From assembly GCA_018366495.1 (NCBI GenBank), contig JAGZHZ010000015.1:1-64000 (forward strand): DNA of 64,000 bases. The letters are read 5' to 3'. The notes below the pieces were generated by a model that had not been told where the DNA came from, made no database searches, and saw nothing but the letters and a program-made list of their open reading frames with translations. Both the position numbers and the translations under genes were made by a program. This document shows, one piece after another, positions 26,598 to 35,273 of the stretch (positions are counted from its first letter, which is position 1; each line of letters begins with the position of its first letter). This DNA comes from Clostridiales bacterium. Its GTDB lineage: Bacteria > Bacillota > Clostridia > Lachnospirales > Lachnospiraceae.

Positions 26598-27191
26598 TTA
26601 TACTGCAACTGCCACAATTGCCTGAGGTGCTCTCTTCACCTGCAAAAGCTGCACAATCCCTCTGACTACATTTCTGCAAAGCTGAATGATATAGCGGCAA
26701 TCCTCTGCAACAGAGTGGAACGTCCGCAAATACTCTCTGTGTTCCTGACGTATAAAATCAATTAAAGATTCTACACTGCAGAAATCCCGAAGAGAACTCT
26801 GTTTTTCCATCGCTTCTTCGCTGTTGAGATATTCACGCAGATATAATTTTAATTCTTTCTCATACATGCAGTGATCTTTCAGATTTCCCGGATAAATCTC
26901 ATTGTGCGGGAATGTAAAATAATCTGCAATGTAATGGACAACCTCACCTACTCTTCTCCAGTAACTTCTCTGGTCACGTTCTTCAAACACACAGTTTTCT
27001 GTCAGATCGCGGATATATCCCTGTACTTTTTCAAATGTTCCATTGAATTGATGCTTCTCCGTCAGAAAAGACGGTTTACAGTCTGGAAGGATCGATCCCA
27101 GATAAAATGCTTTTTTATGCTGATTCAGCTCCAAGCTGTCGCTGTTCTTCACAATAAACTGTGCCAGTGAAATATGTGATTTCTTTCTCAA
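26598..27191 (-). CDS. Zinc-dependent phospholipase-C-like protein
   Basis: 197 aa. Features of the Zn_dep_PLPC fold: an early His (SHISLAQF), FYLGSILPDCKP (Asp), KHQFNG (His), and the helix GEVVHYIADYFTFPHNE with His-x3-Asp-x5-His spacing typical of this family's metal site. There is no signal peptide, unlike secreted phospholipase toxins, so it is probably cytoplasmic; such Firmicute proteins are conserved but without a proven substrate. It has its own promoter (27309-27337) and terminator. Confidence 0.8.
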   Translation of the reverse strand: MRKKSHISLAQFIVKNSDSLELNQHKKAFYLGSILPDCKPSFLTEKHQFNGTFEKVQGYIRDLTENCVFEERDQRSYWRRVGEVVHYIADYFTFPHNEIYPGNLKDHCMYEKELKLYLREYLNSEEAMEKQSSLRDFCSVESLIDFIRQEHREYLRTFHSVAEDCRYIIQLCRNVVRGIVQLLQVKRAPQAIVAVAV

Positions 27192-27308
27192 AACTTGCCT
27201 CCTGTGGCTTTTGCCAAATTTCCTAAAAGAATCTGTCTTTTCAGACAGGTGTGATCAATTATTTACATTGAAGACTACGAACGCCATTTATCAGATGTCT
27301 CCATTTTC

Positions 27309-27337
27309 ATTCTATACTCAACTGTGCAATTTGTAAA
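27309..27337 (-). promoter_or_regulatory. Promoter of the phospholipase-C-like gene
   Basis: Minus strand TTTACA (27337-27332), a 17-bp spacer and TAGAAT (27314-27309), about 118 bp before the start codon. Confidence 0.6.
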
Positions 27338-27362
27338 GTTACTTTCTTATGAATTTTATTCC

Positions 27363-27388
27363 AAAAAAGGAAATTTATTATAAAAATT
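27363..27388 (-). terminator. Possible terminator of the trigger-factor-like gene
   Basis: Just past the stop at 27391 the minus strand can form an 8-bp AT-rich stem (GGAATTTT/AAATTTCC with one mismatch), followed by six T. Low stability makes this uncertain. Confidence 0.4.
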
Positions 27389-27390
27389 CC

Positions 27391-28443
27391 CTATAGTTCT
27401 CCTGCCGTTGCCAGATCTGCGTCCTCCATTTTCGGATCAGCTTCTTTTATACTGGCATTTTCTAACAGGAAATCTCCCAGTTTTTCTTTCAGAACAGCGG
27501 CGTGGATTCCATCGCTTCCATAGACTTCCTCCATTTCATCTGCTGTGTTGAATCCATAATAATCCATGTTATATGCAATATATGCGTCACAGTCGTCCTC
27601 CGTCACTTCAATTTTCTCTTCCTCAGCGATCGCCTCCATAACAATACGTTCTCTCACCATATAGTCGATATCAGCTGCAATGTCTTCTTCTGTCAGCCCC
27701 ATATCTTCCTGCGTCATTCCAAACAACTCTTCTTCATACGCATTCTGGCGTTCTTTTTCTGCTTTACATGACTCATATACTTCTTCTGGTATCTCTTTAA
27801 ATTCTGCTTCGGAAATAATTTTCTGGAAAATCTCTTCAATGGCAAGACTTTTTATCGTCTCTTCCTTCATTTCCTGCATTTCTTTTCTGAGCTGTTCCTC
27901 AAATTCTTTTCTCGTCTCGTATCCCAGGTTTTCTGCTACAAACTCATCTGTATATTCCGGCACATCGACTTCCTGAATACTATACAGGGTGATATGATAG
28001 ACAGCCTTCTTTCCGGCAAGAGATTCCTCATAGTCTTCCGGAAAAATGACTTCAATGTCTTTCTCTTCTCCAGCCTTCATTCCCACAATTCCTTTTTCAA
28101 AATCTTCAAGAAACATACCGTCTCCCAGCACAACAGAATATCCATATCCGCTTCCGCCTTCAAACTCTTCTCCGTCAACCGTGCCTTCAAAGTCAATCTG
28201 AACCGTGTCGCCTATCTTTGCCGGACGATCTGTAATCTCTCTCGATTGTGTACTGATCTCAATCTGAAAGGCAATCTCATCTTCTAGTTCCTGATCTGAG
28301 ATTTCTGCTTTTTCCATCTCCACTTCGATTCCCTTATATTCGCCAAGCTTTACATAGTCATTTTCCACTGTTTTGCTGCCGCATCCTGTCACAGCGAGAG
28401 CTGTTGTCAGAAAAATCATAGCCATTTTTATTTTTCTTTTCAT
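27391..28443 (-). CDS. Trigger-factor-like FKBP peptidyl-prolyl isomerase lipoprotein
   Basis: 350 aa. A lipoprotein signal (ALAVTGC, Cys21) sends it to the outside of the membrane. The FKBP-type isomerase domain spans about 85-175 (GDTVQIDFEGTVDGEEFEGG, VLGDGMFLEDFEKGIVGMKAGEE), followed by the helical C-terminal domain of trigger factor (about 180-330, RKEFEEQLRKEMQE onward). The N-terminal ribosome-binding domain of trigger factor is missing, replaced by the lipid anchor. By analogy with PrsA and other exported foldases it should help fold secreted proteins. It is preceded by a VanW-type gene 53 bp upstream on the same strand and may share its transcript. Confidence 0.88.
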   Translation of the reverse strand: MKRKIKMAMIFLTTALAVTGCGSKTVENDYVKLGEYKGIEVEMEKAEISDQELEDEIAFQIEISTQSREITDRPAKIGDTVQIDFEGTVDGEEFEGGSGYGYSVVLGDGMFLEDFEKGIVGMKAGEEKDIEVIFPEDYEESLAGKKAVYHITLYSIQEVDVPEYTDEFVAENLGYETRKEFEEQLRKEMQEMKEETIKSLAIEEIFQKIISEAEFKEIPEEVYESCKAEKERQNAYEEELFGMTQEDMGLTEEDIAADIDYMVRERIVMEAIAEEEKIEVTEDDCDAYIAYNMDYYGFNTADEMEEVYGSDGIHAAVLKEKLGDFLLENASIKEADPKMEDADLATAGEL

Positions 28444-28495
28444 TTTTCCTCCTGTTGCTGACTGGCTCTGTAAAAATTTTAATCCTCTGCCTGTC

Positions 28496-29329
28496 TTATC
28501 TTATCAGATTGCGAGGTATCAGATCTTCATCAAACATGACCATAGAATGATTATCCCAGATCATTTTTTTGTCAATCATCTTTCCTGTCGCCTTTTCTGT
28601 CGTAGTTCTGTAAATTTTAGAAATTCTGTAGTACTTATCCCCTTCCTTGTGGAAATGGTGATCCTCTTCCACAATTTCATAATGATATGGAATTTCCTTC
28701 TCACTGCGAAGCTCTGCCTTCAATTCCTCATTCTCGCACCAAATACAAAGCTGAAAATTCTGATCAGTATTATTTTTAAATCGGTAATCAATATAATTAT
28801 AGCTGACAGATGTCCCAGCGCTCAGAGGAACTCTCACACCGCCCGGGTCTGGCGCCAGCGCATCGGAATGGGTGTGAAACTCCGTGATTGTCAAAGGGCT
28901 GTGCAGAATCAGAAGGTTGATCGTGTTTGCAAGATTGCATAGACCTCCGCCTTTTCCCGCCTTAATCTTATTTTGTGAGATCACACGTCCATCCATATAT
29001 CCTTTTTTTGCTGTGATCTTTCCCACTGTCTGCCAAAATGAAAATGTTTCTCCCGGATGAACCACCATGCCGTTCATCGTGCTTCCTGCAATGTCAATAT
29101 TCACTGCTTTGTTCTGCTGCAGCACAGGGTCAATTCCCTTTCCTTTTTTAATCAGATGAGAACTGTGACTCTTTACAATGACAGGAAGCTTTTCTTTTTG
29201 TATTGTCTTTGCAAATTTATCGTCACCCGTCAAATTCCTGATATGCCTCAGAAAAATACCTTTCTCAGAGGAAATCATATAAAAAAAAGGATTCATATCG
29301 CAAAAATTTTTTTTCTTATTCAATAACAT
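28496..29329 (-). CDS. VanW family protein
   Basis: 277 aa with the VanW core: MVVHPGETFSFWQTVGKITAKKGYMDGRVI (split here into HPGETFSFWQ and GYMDGRVI), then GGGLCNLANTINLLILHSPLTITEFHTHS with the conserved Cys, Asn and His pattern, and YNYIDYRFKNNTDQNFQL. VanW proteins occur beside glycopeptide resistance genes and widely in Firmicutes; biochemical role unknown, possibly cell-envelope related. No Van ligase genes are present here, so I do not infer vancomycin resistance. It lies 23 bp after the YqeG-type gene on the same strand. Confidence 0.9.
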   Translation of the reverse strand: MLLNKKKNFCDMNPFFYMISSEKGIFLRHIRNLTGDDKFAKTIQKEKLPVIVKSHSSHLIKKGKGIDPVLQQNKAVNIDIAGSTMNGMVVHPGETFSFWQTVGKITAKKGYMDGRVISQNKIKAGKGGGLCNLANTINLLILHSPLTITEFHTHSDALAPDPGGVRVPLSAGTSVSYNYIDYRFKNNTDQNFQLCIWCENEELKAELRSEKEIPYHYEIVEEDHHFHKEGDKYYRISKIYRTTTEKATGKMIDKKMIWDNHSMVMFDEDLIPRNLIR

Positions 29330-29352
29330 TTTCTCTCTCCTCAGGCAATATT

Positions 29353-29880
29353 TTATACGGTAATATCGCCAAGTCTGTCTCTGTATTTTTTATTTCTTCT
29401 GTAAAATTTTAAAATTATATTTTCTGCATGACGTCTCTTGCCGATCGGTGCATTGTTATCAATACGGATAAATTTTACAAGTATACTGTCAAGTCCGCAT
29501 CGGTTCGCTCCCAGAATATCGGTAAATACCTGATCCCCGATAAACATGATTTTTTCTTTTTCAATGCCAAGCATCTCTGCCGCTTTTTCATAGCCTGCCT
29601 TCTCCGGCTTTCTCGCATCATGAATGTAAAGGGAATCAATATTTTTTAAAAAACTCTCGATTCTCTCTTCTGTATTGTTAGAGAGCAGCAGCGTTTTAAA
29701 TCCCATCTTCTGTATTCTGAAAAACAGATCATCAATCTCTGGTGTCGAGTCATCGCCGTGATGGACAAGCGTATTGTCAATATCAAAAATAAGTCCCCGA
29801 TATCCCATATTATATAATTTCTGGTAATTGATCGCAAAAACACTGTCGACATACGCATACGGATAAAATCGTTTAAACAT
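29353..29880 (-). CDS. YqeG family HAD-type phosphatase
   Basis: 175 aa from ATG 29880 (GGAG six bases upstream, overlapping the previous stop by 8 bp). HAD motif I is FDIDNTLVHHG (Asp-x-Asp-x-Thr), motif II LLLSNN, motif III ARKPEKAGY (Lys), and motif IV MFIGDQVFTDILGANRCG. Its length and the 'MFKRFYPYAYVDSV' start match the YqeG/HAD-IIIA group, whose characterised members are phosphatidylglycerophosphate-type phosphatases in plants and yeast; the bacterial role is less certain. It is translationally coupled to the TIM-barrel gene upstream. Confidence 0.88.
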   Translation of the reverse strand: MFKRFYPYAYVDSVFAINYQKLYNMGYRGLIFDIDNTLVHHGDDSTPEIDDLFFRIQKMGFKTLLLSNNTEERIESFLKNIDSLYIHDARKPEKAGYEKAAEMLGIEKEKIMFIGDQVFTDILGANRCGLDSILVKFIRIDNNAPIGKRRHAENIILKFYRRNKKYRDRLGDITV

Positions 29881-30559
29881 CTCTTTCTCCCACACTCTCT
29901 ATATAATCACATACGCTGTCAATCTGGCGCGCAAACGTATCTCCAAATTTCTTTTCAAAAAAAGCGCCTCCGATCGTAAATCCCCATGGTTTCACATTTT
30001 TTAATTCATCCAGCCGTTCAAAACTGTTGATGCTTCCTGCAATACATACAGGCGCATCAATCTCTGAAAGAAAACGGCGGTTTAATTCATCTGCATTTCC
30101 CGTATATCGATATCCAAGCAGATCGATACCGTATGCTCCTTTTTTTATACAATATTTTGCCTCTTCAATCAGACTGTCAACACTGCCCTCCAAAATCGAT
30201 GGGCGACCGCTTACCGCTCCGACAAAAGGCATATATTTAATCCTTTTTTCATGGCAGAGCGCATTGACAGATTCAAAAAATTTTGTCCCCATCAAAATAT
30301 CACATCCGCACGCCGCCGCTGTCTCTGCCCCTTTCATACATTCAGCTTCCGTATAAGCCACAGTCTCCAAAACTGTAATTTTACCGCAGTTTTTCATCCC
30401 GTCAAAAAGCTTCTTCATCTCCTGAAACGGCAGCGGGCTTTCTTTCATTCCCCAAAACTTTGCCTTGGAGTTCCTGCATTGTTCAAAAATTTCAGCTGCA
30501 TTATGTACTGTTTTATCATTATGTGTCAGCATCACAATTAAATTTAGATTGTTTTTCAT
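29873..30559 (-). CDS. Conserved TIM-barrel protein, substrate unknown
   Basis: About 228 aa from the ATG at 30559, chosen because a G-rich (GGGGG) ribosome site precedes it; an in-frame ATG at 30613 lacks one. Alternating strands and helices of a beta/alpha barrel are visible: NLIVMLTHND, ITVLETVAY, CDILMGTKFF, IKYMPFVGA, GIDLLGYRY, PVCIAGSINSF, GFTIGGAFF; the last two strands look like a phosphate-binding pair (Gly-Ser and Gly-Gly). This layout resembles KDPG-aldolase or nicotinate/phosphosugar barrels. No catalytic Lys is obvious to me, so no reaction is assigned. It leads the operon with YqeG, VanW and probably the lipoprotein foldase. Confidence 0.75.
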   Translation of the reverse strand: MKNNLNLIVMLTHNDKTVHNAAEIFEQCRNSKAKFWGMKESPLPFQEMKKLFDGMKNCGKITVLETVAYTEAECMKGAETAAACGCDILMGTKFFESVNALCHEKRIKYMPFVGAVSGRPSILEGSVDSLIEEAKYCIKKGAYGIDLLGYRYTGNADELNRRFLSEIDAPVCIAGSINSFERLDELKNVKPWGFTIGGAFFEKKFGDTFARQIDSVCDYIESVGERDV

Positions 30560-30648
30560 CTTTTGCCCCCTTTTTTGCAGCTGCCTGATTATAAAGCAGA
30601 TACAAAATTTCATTTATTATCACAAAAATATATCTGTTCTGTATAACC

Positions 30649-30677
30649 AGTATATCTGATTCTTGAGACCGATTCAA
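30649..30677 (-). promoter_or_regulatory. Promoter of the TIM-barrel/YqeG/VanW operon
   Basis: Minus strand TTGAAT (30677-30672), a 17-bp spacer and TATACT (30654-30649). The gene-free stretch 30560-30920 otherwise holds only the terminator at 30835-30888; 30678-30834 shows nothing else. Confidence 0.65.
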
Positions 30678-30834
30678 TATTTATAGGCAAATTATAGAAA
30701 CATTTTGATTTTCTTAATATTTTAGTACAAAATTGAAGCAGCTGGGCGCTGAATAAATCTGATTTTTTATAGAGATATCGAGAACACCTATGACTGCAGT
30801 TGAGAGACAAATTGATCGTTTACCTGATATTTGC

Positions 30835-30888
30835 TCATAAAAAAGACATTACCCGATCATCTTCTTTGATGACCAGGCAATGCCTTTT
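30835..30888 (-). terminator. Terminator of the PAP2 gene
   Basis: A 21-bp stem with several wobble pairs joins 30841-30861 and 30868-30888 around a 6-base loop; on the minus strand the T run 30844-30838 follows. It lies 33 bp past the PAP2 stop. Confidence 0.85.
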
Positions 30889-30920
30889 ATCTCACTGTCA
30901 GGTTGTTCCTTATGCAAATT

Positions 30921-31580
30921 TTATTTCTGCCATACAAGACGGCGTTTCTTTTCACAATCACGATAGTCTTCATAGTGATATACAATCTCATAAATGATTC
31001 TCGCCATCACCATGGCAGCCACAACATCAATTACAGAATGCTGTTTCAAAAGCATCGTGGCAAGAATAATCGAGACAGTCAGCACAAAACTTCCAATCTG
31101 AATTCCTTTTTTATTTCTCAATTTCGGACACTTTCTGATTGCGATGTAGCAGCCCAGAGAATTATAGACATGAATACTCGGCAGCACATTTGTATCTGTG
31201 TCAATCTCATACAACATCTTTACCAAATCTACAAAAATATTGTCTCGTGCAAAAGTCGTAGGACGGAGATGATGGCCATTTGGATAGATATACGATACCA
31301 GCAAAAAGATCGTCATTCCTGTAAATAAAAATGTAATCAGTTTATAGTAGCCTTTTTTGTCCTGAAATAAAAAATATATGATTGTTATTGCGACAAATCC
31401 GAACCACATCAGATATGGCACGATAAAATATTCGCAAAATGGAATCTTATCATCCAGGCCAATATGGATCTCATGAAAATTTGTTGTCACCGTCTTTTCC
31501 AGGAATTGAAATGCAATCAAATATCCGATCATGTACAGCAGATATCCGGCATGTTTGTAGCGTTTCAAAAATTCTTTCAT
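30921..31580 (-). CDS. PAP2-family integral membrane phosphatase
   Basis: 219 aa with about five to six TM segments. The phosphatase signature is partly visible: LPSIHVYNSLG (motif PSxH, about 133-143) and KQHSVIDVVAA (motif with His and Asp, about 180-190). The first motif (KxxxxxxRP) may correspond to HHLRPTTF. Such proteins dephosphorylate lipid or isoprenoid phosphates at the membrane surface; they include undecaprenyl-pyrophosphate phosphatases and inositol-phosphoceramide-type transferases. Which applies here is open. It has its own promoter and terminator, so it is a single-gene unit. Confidence 0.82.
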   Translation of the reverse strand: MKEFLKRYKHAGYLLYMIGYLIAFQFLEKTVTTNFHEIHIGLDDKIPFCEYFIVPYLMWFGFVAITIIYFLFQDKKGYYKLITFLFTGMTIFLLVSYIYPNGHHLRPTTFARDNIFVDLVKMLYEIDTDTNVLPSIHVYNSLGCYIAIRKCPKLRNKKGIQIGSFVLTVSIILATMLLKQHSVIDVVAAMVMARIIYEIVYHYEDYRDCEKKRRLVWQK

Positions 31581-31627
31581 GATATCATTCCTTTTATTAA
31601 TCTACTTCCCACCCTCTGTTGAGTTAC

Positions 31628-31656
31628 ATCCTAGCATACTTTTTATCCCGCGACAA
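31628..31656 (-). promoter_or_regulatory. Promoter of the PAP2 gene
   Basis: Minus strand TTGTCG (31656-31651), a 17-bp spacer and an extended -10 TGCTAGGAT with TAGGAT at 31633-31628, about 48 bp upstream of the start. Confidence 0.55.
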
Positions 31657-31749
31657 TACTTGTTATTCTTTTTTTACAATATTAAAGAAAAATTAAGGTT
31701 ACTACTTTAAAATTTGTTTAATTTTTATAAAATCTTTTCTTTTGCTGTC

Positions 31750-33015
31750 TCAAACCAATTCCGCTATCCTTGATACGCCCACAAAAATCTCCTGAATTTT
31801 ATACCAGGTGCGATAATCTACAATCCCTGTCTGCGGCAGCCCAAATACAGACTGGAAGACTTTCACTGCATTTTGGGTTCGTTCCCCGTAAATACCGTCC
31901 GGTGTCACCTTTGGAATCAGTGGATAGCTCCCTGCGATTGTGTTGATCTGTTCCTGAATCTGCCGTACTTTCAGACCGGAAGCGCCGATGTCGAGGCTGT
32001 AGCCTGGCCATGATGCCGGAATGCCTGAGATCTCCTCCGCTGTATTGCGGTACATCGTATCTCCATAATAATATCGGATAATTTCCATCGCTTCGTATCC
32101 CTGATCACCAAGAGATTTGCTCCCCCACTGACTCATCCAGTTTGGACACGTCACTCTGTTTCCGTCGCAGTACTGCGTCAGAATAGGCTGTTTGACATTC
32201 GGTCTCGAAAGATAACTGTCAAACAGTTCATCGACAACTTCCGAGATACTCTCAAATACATTTCTTCCATAAATCCATTTCTGATCGAATGCTGTGGATG
32301 AAGTGATTGTAAAATCAAACCCTTTATTTCGGTACCACTCTGTATAGACCCGGTTTAACGTAAATGACATGATGGCAAGCACATTCGCCATAATTGAAGA
32401 GCGAGGCCACGTTGCATAGATTTCACTTGAAGCTACGTTTTTGATATAATCCCGATACCGCACATAATAGTTTTCTGCCGTTGTGTCTCTGGGAGACCCG
32501 TCATGTACCACGACATACTCCGGAATCACAACGCGGCTCAGCACAATTTCCCCTGAAGTATCCATCGGTTTGATCTCTGCCTCCGCAATTTTCGGCGGAT
32601 ATACTCCATATAAGGTATGATCTGGAATTGTAATCACATCCGGCGCCTGTTCCTGCTGGAGCGGACGCAGATTGACTTCCTGAAGCGCTGTCTGGGCAGA
32701 TAAAATTTCAGCACCTGTTATGGTAATACTTTCATAACCAGGTGCTGAAATCTGTAATGTATATTCTGAATAAGGCTGCATTTCCGAAGGTTCCAGGCTA
32801 TATTCCAAAGGCGGTGTTTTCAAAGCAATTTTTTCCGTCTGTCCCGTCTCATCAGTTGTGACTTCTTCCAGAGTATCGCCCGGATTTCCCGTATAAGAAA
32901 TTTTGATATCTGCATCCGGAATCGGTATTTCCCTTCCCTGCGCCCTCACTCTTACTTTTAAATTTCCAGTATCAACGGCTTCCTGCTGCATCGCCCGCAA
33001 ACTTTTTCTCTCCAT
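31750..33015 (-). CDS. Peptidoglycan-binding protein with SpoIID-like region
   Basis: 421 aa, no clear signal peptide. Residues 15-120 are two beta-sandwich-like carboxypeptidase-regulatory repeats (GNLKVRVRAQGR, SEYTLQISAPGYESITITG). Residues 165-330 (ENYYVRYRDYIKNVASSEIYATWP, SIMANVLAIMSFTLNRVYTEWY, GFDFTITSSTAFDQKWIYGRN, LTQYCDGNRVTC) resemble the SpoIID/LytB region that processes or binds peptidoglycan. Residues 345-410 form a peptidoglycan-binding domain 1 (LKVRQIQEQINTIA, PDGIYGERTQNAVKVFQ). It may act during sporulation or at the cell wall; lack of a signal is odd for that. It sits 71 bp after rseP on the same strand. Confidence 0.82.
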   Translation of the reverse strand: MERKSLRAMQQEAVDTGNLKVRVRAQGREIPIPDADIKISYTGNPGDTLEEVTTDETGQTEKIALKTPPLEYSLEPSEMQPYSEYTLQISAPGYESITITGAEILSAQTALQEVNLRPLQQEQAPDVITIPDHTLYGVYPPKIAEAEIKPMDTSGEIVLSRVVIPEYVVVHDGSPRDTTAENYYVRYRDYIKNVASSEIYATWPRSSIMANVLAIMSFTLNRVYTEWYRNKGFDFTITSSTAFDQKWIYGRNVFESISEVVDELFDSYLSRPNVKQPILTQYCDGNRVTCPNWMSQWGSKSLGDQGYEAMEIIRYYYGDTMYRNTAEEISGIPASWPGYSLDIGASGLKVRQIQEQINTIAGSYPLIPKVTPDGIYGERTQNAVKVFQSVFGLPQTGIVDYRTWYKIQEIFVGVSRIAELV

Positions 33016-33086
33016 ATGGATTTACCTCGTTTTTCCATTTTCTTTATAAAATATGCAGCAGATCGAAACCGTATGAAAATTTTTAT

Positions 33087-34118
33087 CTAAAACAATTTTC
33101 TCACATCATTAAACATGACGACAATCATCAGCAGCATTAAAGCAGCAAGCCCGATCAGATGGATCATGCCTTCTTTCTCCGCATCCATCTTTCGACCTCG
33201 AATCGCCTCAATAATCAAAAAGACCAGCCTTCCTCCATCCAAAGCTGGAATTGGCAGAAGGTTCATGACACCTAAGTTTGCTGTCAGTAAGATCGCTATG
33301 TTCAGCATATTCAGCCAGACATAAAAGCCTCCGTCCTTCGCACTTTCCTCATACGTCTCCCCGATCACATTCACCACTCCGACCGGTCCGGAGATATCGT
33401 TCAGGCTCACCTGGCCTTTAAACATCATTCCAAGACTTTCAATCGTTGTTTCGATCCAATATTTCACCTCATAAAGACTATATTTTAAGGTCTCAATCGG
33501 ATTCGTCTTCTCGCGGTAGCTGGAACTTCCTGTAATCCCCAGAATTTTTCTGCCGTCCTCTGATTCCTTTAGCACCAAGGCAGCCTGATATTCCTCTCCA
33601 TCTCTTTCATATGTCACAGTGACAGGTTCGCCCTGGTGAAACATAGTATAATTAGAAACTTCCCGGTACAGATGAATCTTTTTCCCATTCATCTTCGTGA
33701 TGATATCCCCTTCCTGCATTCCTGCTTCCGCCGCCGGATATCCCTCCACAAGACCGAGTACTTTCGGAACATCGTATCCGATACTGCCGATCACTAAAAC
33801 GGCAAGTACAAACGCTAAAATAAAATTGAAGATTGGTCCTGCAGCAATCACAGATATTCTTGCCCACACGGACTTGCTTCCAAAAGAACCTTCTTCCTTG
33901 CTGTTTTCATCTTCTCCAAGCATCATACAGGATCCGCCGAATGGCAGCAGTTTCCAGGAATATCTTGTTCCTCCTTTTACTGTTGAGACGATTCTAGGTC
34001 CCATTCCAAGGGAAAATTCTACAACTGTGATTCCGTTTAATTTGGCCAGCAAAAAATGTCCCAGTTCGTGAATAATAATGATAATGCTGAATACCAGAAG
34101 TGCAATAACAATCTTCAA
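33087..34118 (-). CDS. rseP: RseP-type site-2 membrane metalloprotease
   Basis: 343 aa. Zinc-protease motif HELGH at about residues 18-22 in the first TM, a PDZ domain (about 105-190, YPAAEAGMQEGDIITKMNG), and the second metal-site motif NLLPIPALDGGRL with the conserved Asp in the third TM. It cleaves membrane-embedded regulators such as anti-sigma factors and signal peptide remnants. It directly follows dxr (1-bp gap) in the conserved uppS-cdsA-dxr-rseP order of Firmicutes, which supports the name. Confidence 0.95.
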   Translation of the reverse strand: MKIVIALLVFSIIIIIHELGHFLLAKLNGITVVEFSLGMGPRIVSTVKGGTRYSWKLLPFGGSCMMLGEDENSKEEGSFGSKSVWARISVIAAGPIFNFILAFVLAVLVIGSIGYDVPKVLGLVEGYPAAEAGMQEGDIITKMNGKKIHLYREVSNYTMFHQGEPVTVTYERDGEEYQAALVLKESEDGRKILGITGSSSYREKTNPIETLKYSLYEVKYWIETTIESLGMMFKGQVSLNDISGPVGVVNVIGETYEESAKDGGFYVWLNMLNIAILLTANLGVMNLLPIPALDGGRLVFLIIEAIRGRKMDAEKEGMIHLIGLAALMLLMIVVMFNDVRKLF

Positions 34119-34119
34119 A

Positions 34120-35262
34120 TTACCACCTGCTTTCTATAAATTCATATACGTTCTGCTCTGTCTCCAGAATCTGATCTAAGTTTGGTTCTGGAATAACTTT
34201 ATGTGCATTCATGCACTCAGAAATTATATCATAAATTTCTAAAAAGGAAACCTTGCGATTTAAAAATTTGCTGACGGCACGCTCATTTGCAGCATTAAAC
34301 ACAGTAGGCATGGAGCCTCCTTTTTTCGCTGCATCGACTGCAAACGAAAGTCCCAAAAATGTCTCCATATCCGGCTTCTCAAACGTAATCTGCCCCAATT
34401 TTGCAAAATCTACTCTCTCACCTCCCAGAAATCTGCGTTCTGGATAAAACAGAGCATATTGAATCGGCAGTTTCATATCCGGCATCCCAAGTTGTGCAAT
34501 AATTCCTCCATCTATAAATTCTACCATCGAATGAATGATGCTCTGGGGCTGCACTACAACCTGGATCTGGTCGATATCGACGTCAAACAGCCATTTTGCT
34601 TCGATCATCTCAAGTCCTTTATTGACAAGTGTGGCGGAATCAATCGTAATTTTTCTTCCCATACTCCAGTTCGGATGTTTCAATGCGTCCTCCACCTGAA
34701 TATTTTTCAGTTCTTCTCTCTTTCTGCCGCGAAAAGGACCCCCGGAAGCTGTCAGTAAAATTTTACTGATATCCCTTTTCCTTTCTCCGTTTAGAGACTG
34801 AAAAATAGCGCTGTGTTCACTGTCCACCGGAAGAATCTGCACGCCTCTCTTTTTTGCAAGCGGCATAATCAGATGACCTGCTGTCACTAATGTCTCTTTG
34901 TTTGCCAGCGCAATGTCCTTTCCCGCTTCAATCGCCGCAATTGTAGGACGGATTCCAATCATCCCCACAACGGCTGTCACCACAATTTGGGCTTCTTGTA
35001 CCGTAGCCGCCTCCAGCATTCCTTCCATTCCACTGACTACTCTGACATTCAGATCTCTTACGTTTTCTTTTAATTCTTTTGCTTTCTCTTCATTCCACAC
35101 TGCTGCAAGCGCCGGGCGGAACTTGCGGATCTGTTTCTCCAAAAGTTCGATATTGTTTCCTGCCGCAAGCGCCGCTACTTTTATATCCTTTTGTTCTTCA
35201 GCCACTTCCAGTGTCTGTGTTCCGATTGACCCTGTGGACCCCAAAATTGATATCGTTTTCAT
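34120..35262 (-). CDS. dxr: 1-deoxy-D-xylulose 5-phosphate reductoisomerase
   Basis: 380 aa, full length. It converts DXP to MEP with NADPH in isoprenoid synthesis. Seen: the Rossmann motif GSTGSIGTQTLEV (8-20), LANKETLVTAG (about 120), PVDSEHSAIFQSL (about 145-157, metal-binding Asp and Glu), TASGGPFRG, HPNWSMGRKITIDSATLVNKGLE, and the C-terminal PTVFNAANE. It lies between cdsA and rseP with short gaps. It supplies precursor for the undecaprenyl carrier made by the upstream uppS product. Confidence 0.97.
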   Translation of the reverse strand: MKTISILGSTGSIGTQTLEVAEEQKDIKVAALAAGNNIELLEKQIRKFRPALAAVWNEEKAKELKENVRDLNVRVVSGMEGMLEAATVQEAQIVVTAVVGMIGIRPTIAAIEAGKDIALANKETLVTAGHLIMPLAKKRGVQILPVDSEHSAIFQSLNGERKRDISKILLTASGGPFRGRKREELKNIQVEDALKHPNWSMGRKITIDSATLVNKGLEMIEAKWLFDVDIDQIQVVVQPQSIIHSMVEFIDGGIIAQLGMPDMKLPIQYALFYPERRFLGGERVDFAKLGQITFEKPDMETFLGLSFAVDAAKKGGSMPTVFNAANERAVSKFLNRKVSFLEIYDIISECMNAHKVIPEPNLDQILETEQNVYEFIESRW

Positions 35263-35273
35263 ATTTTACTCCT

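Noticed and set aside
28496..29329. Vancomycin resistance locus
   Set aside because: Only a VanW-type gene is present; no VanA/B/G ligase, VanH or VanX genes. VanW relatives are common outside resistance clusters.
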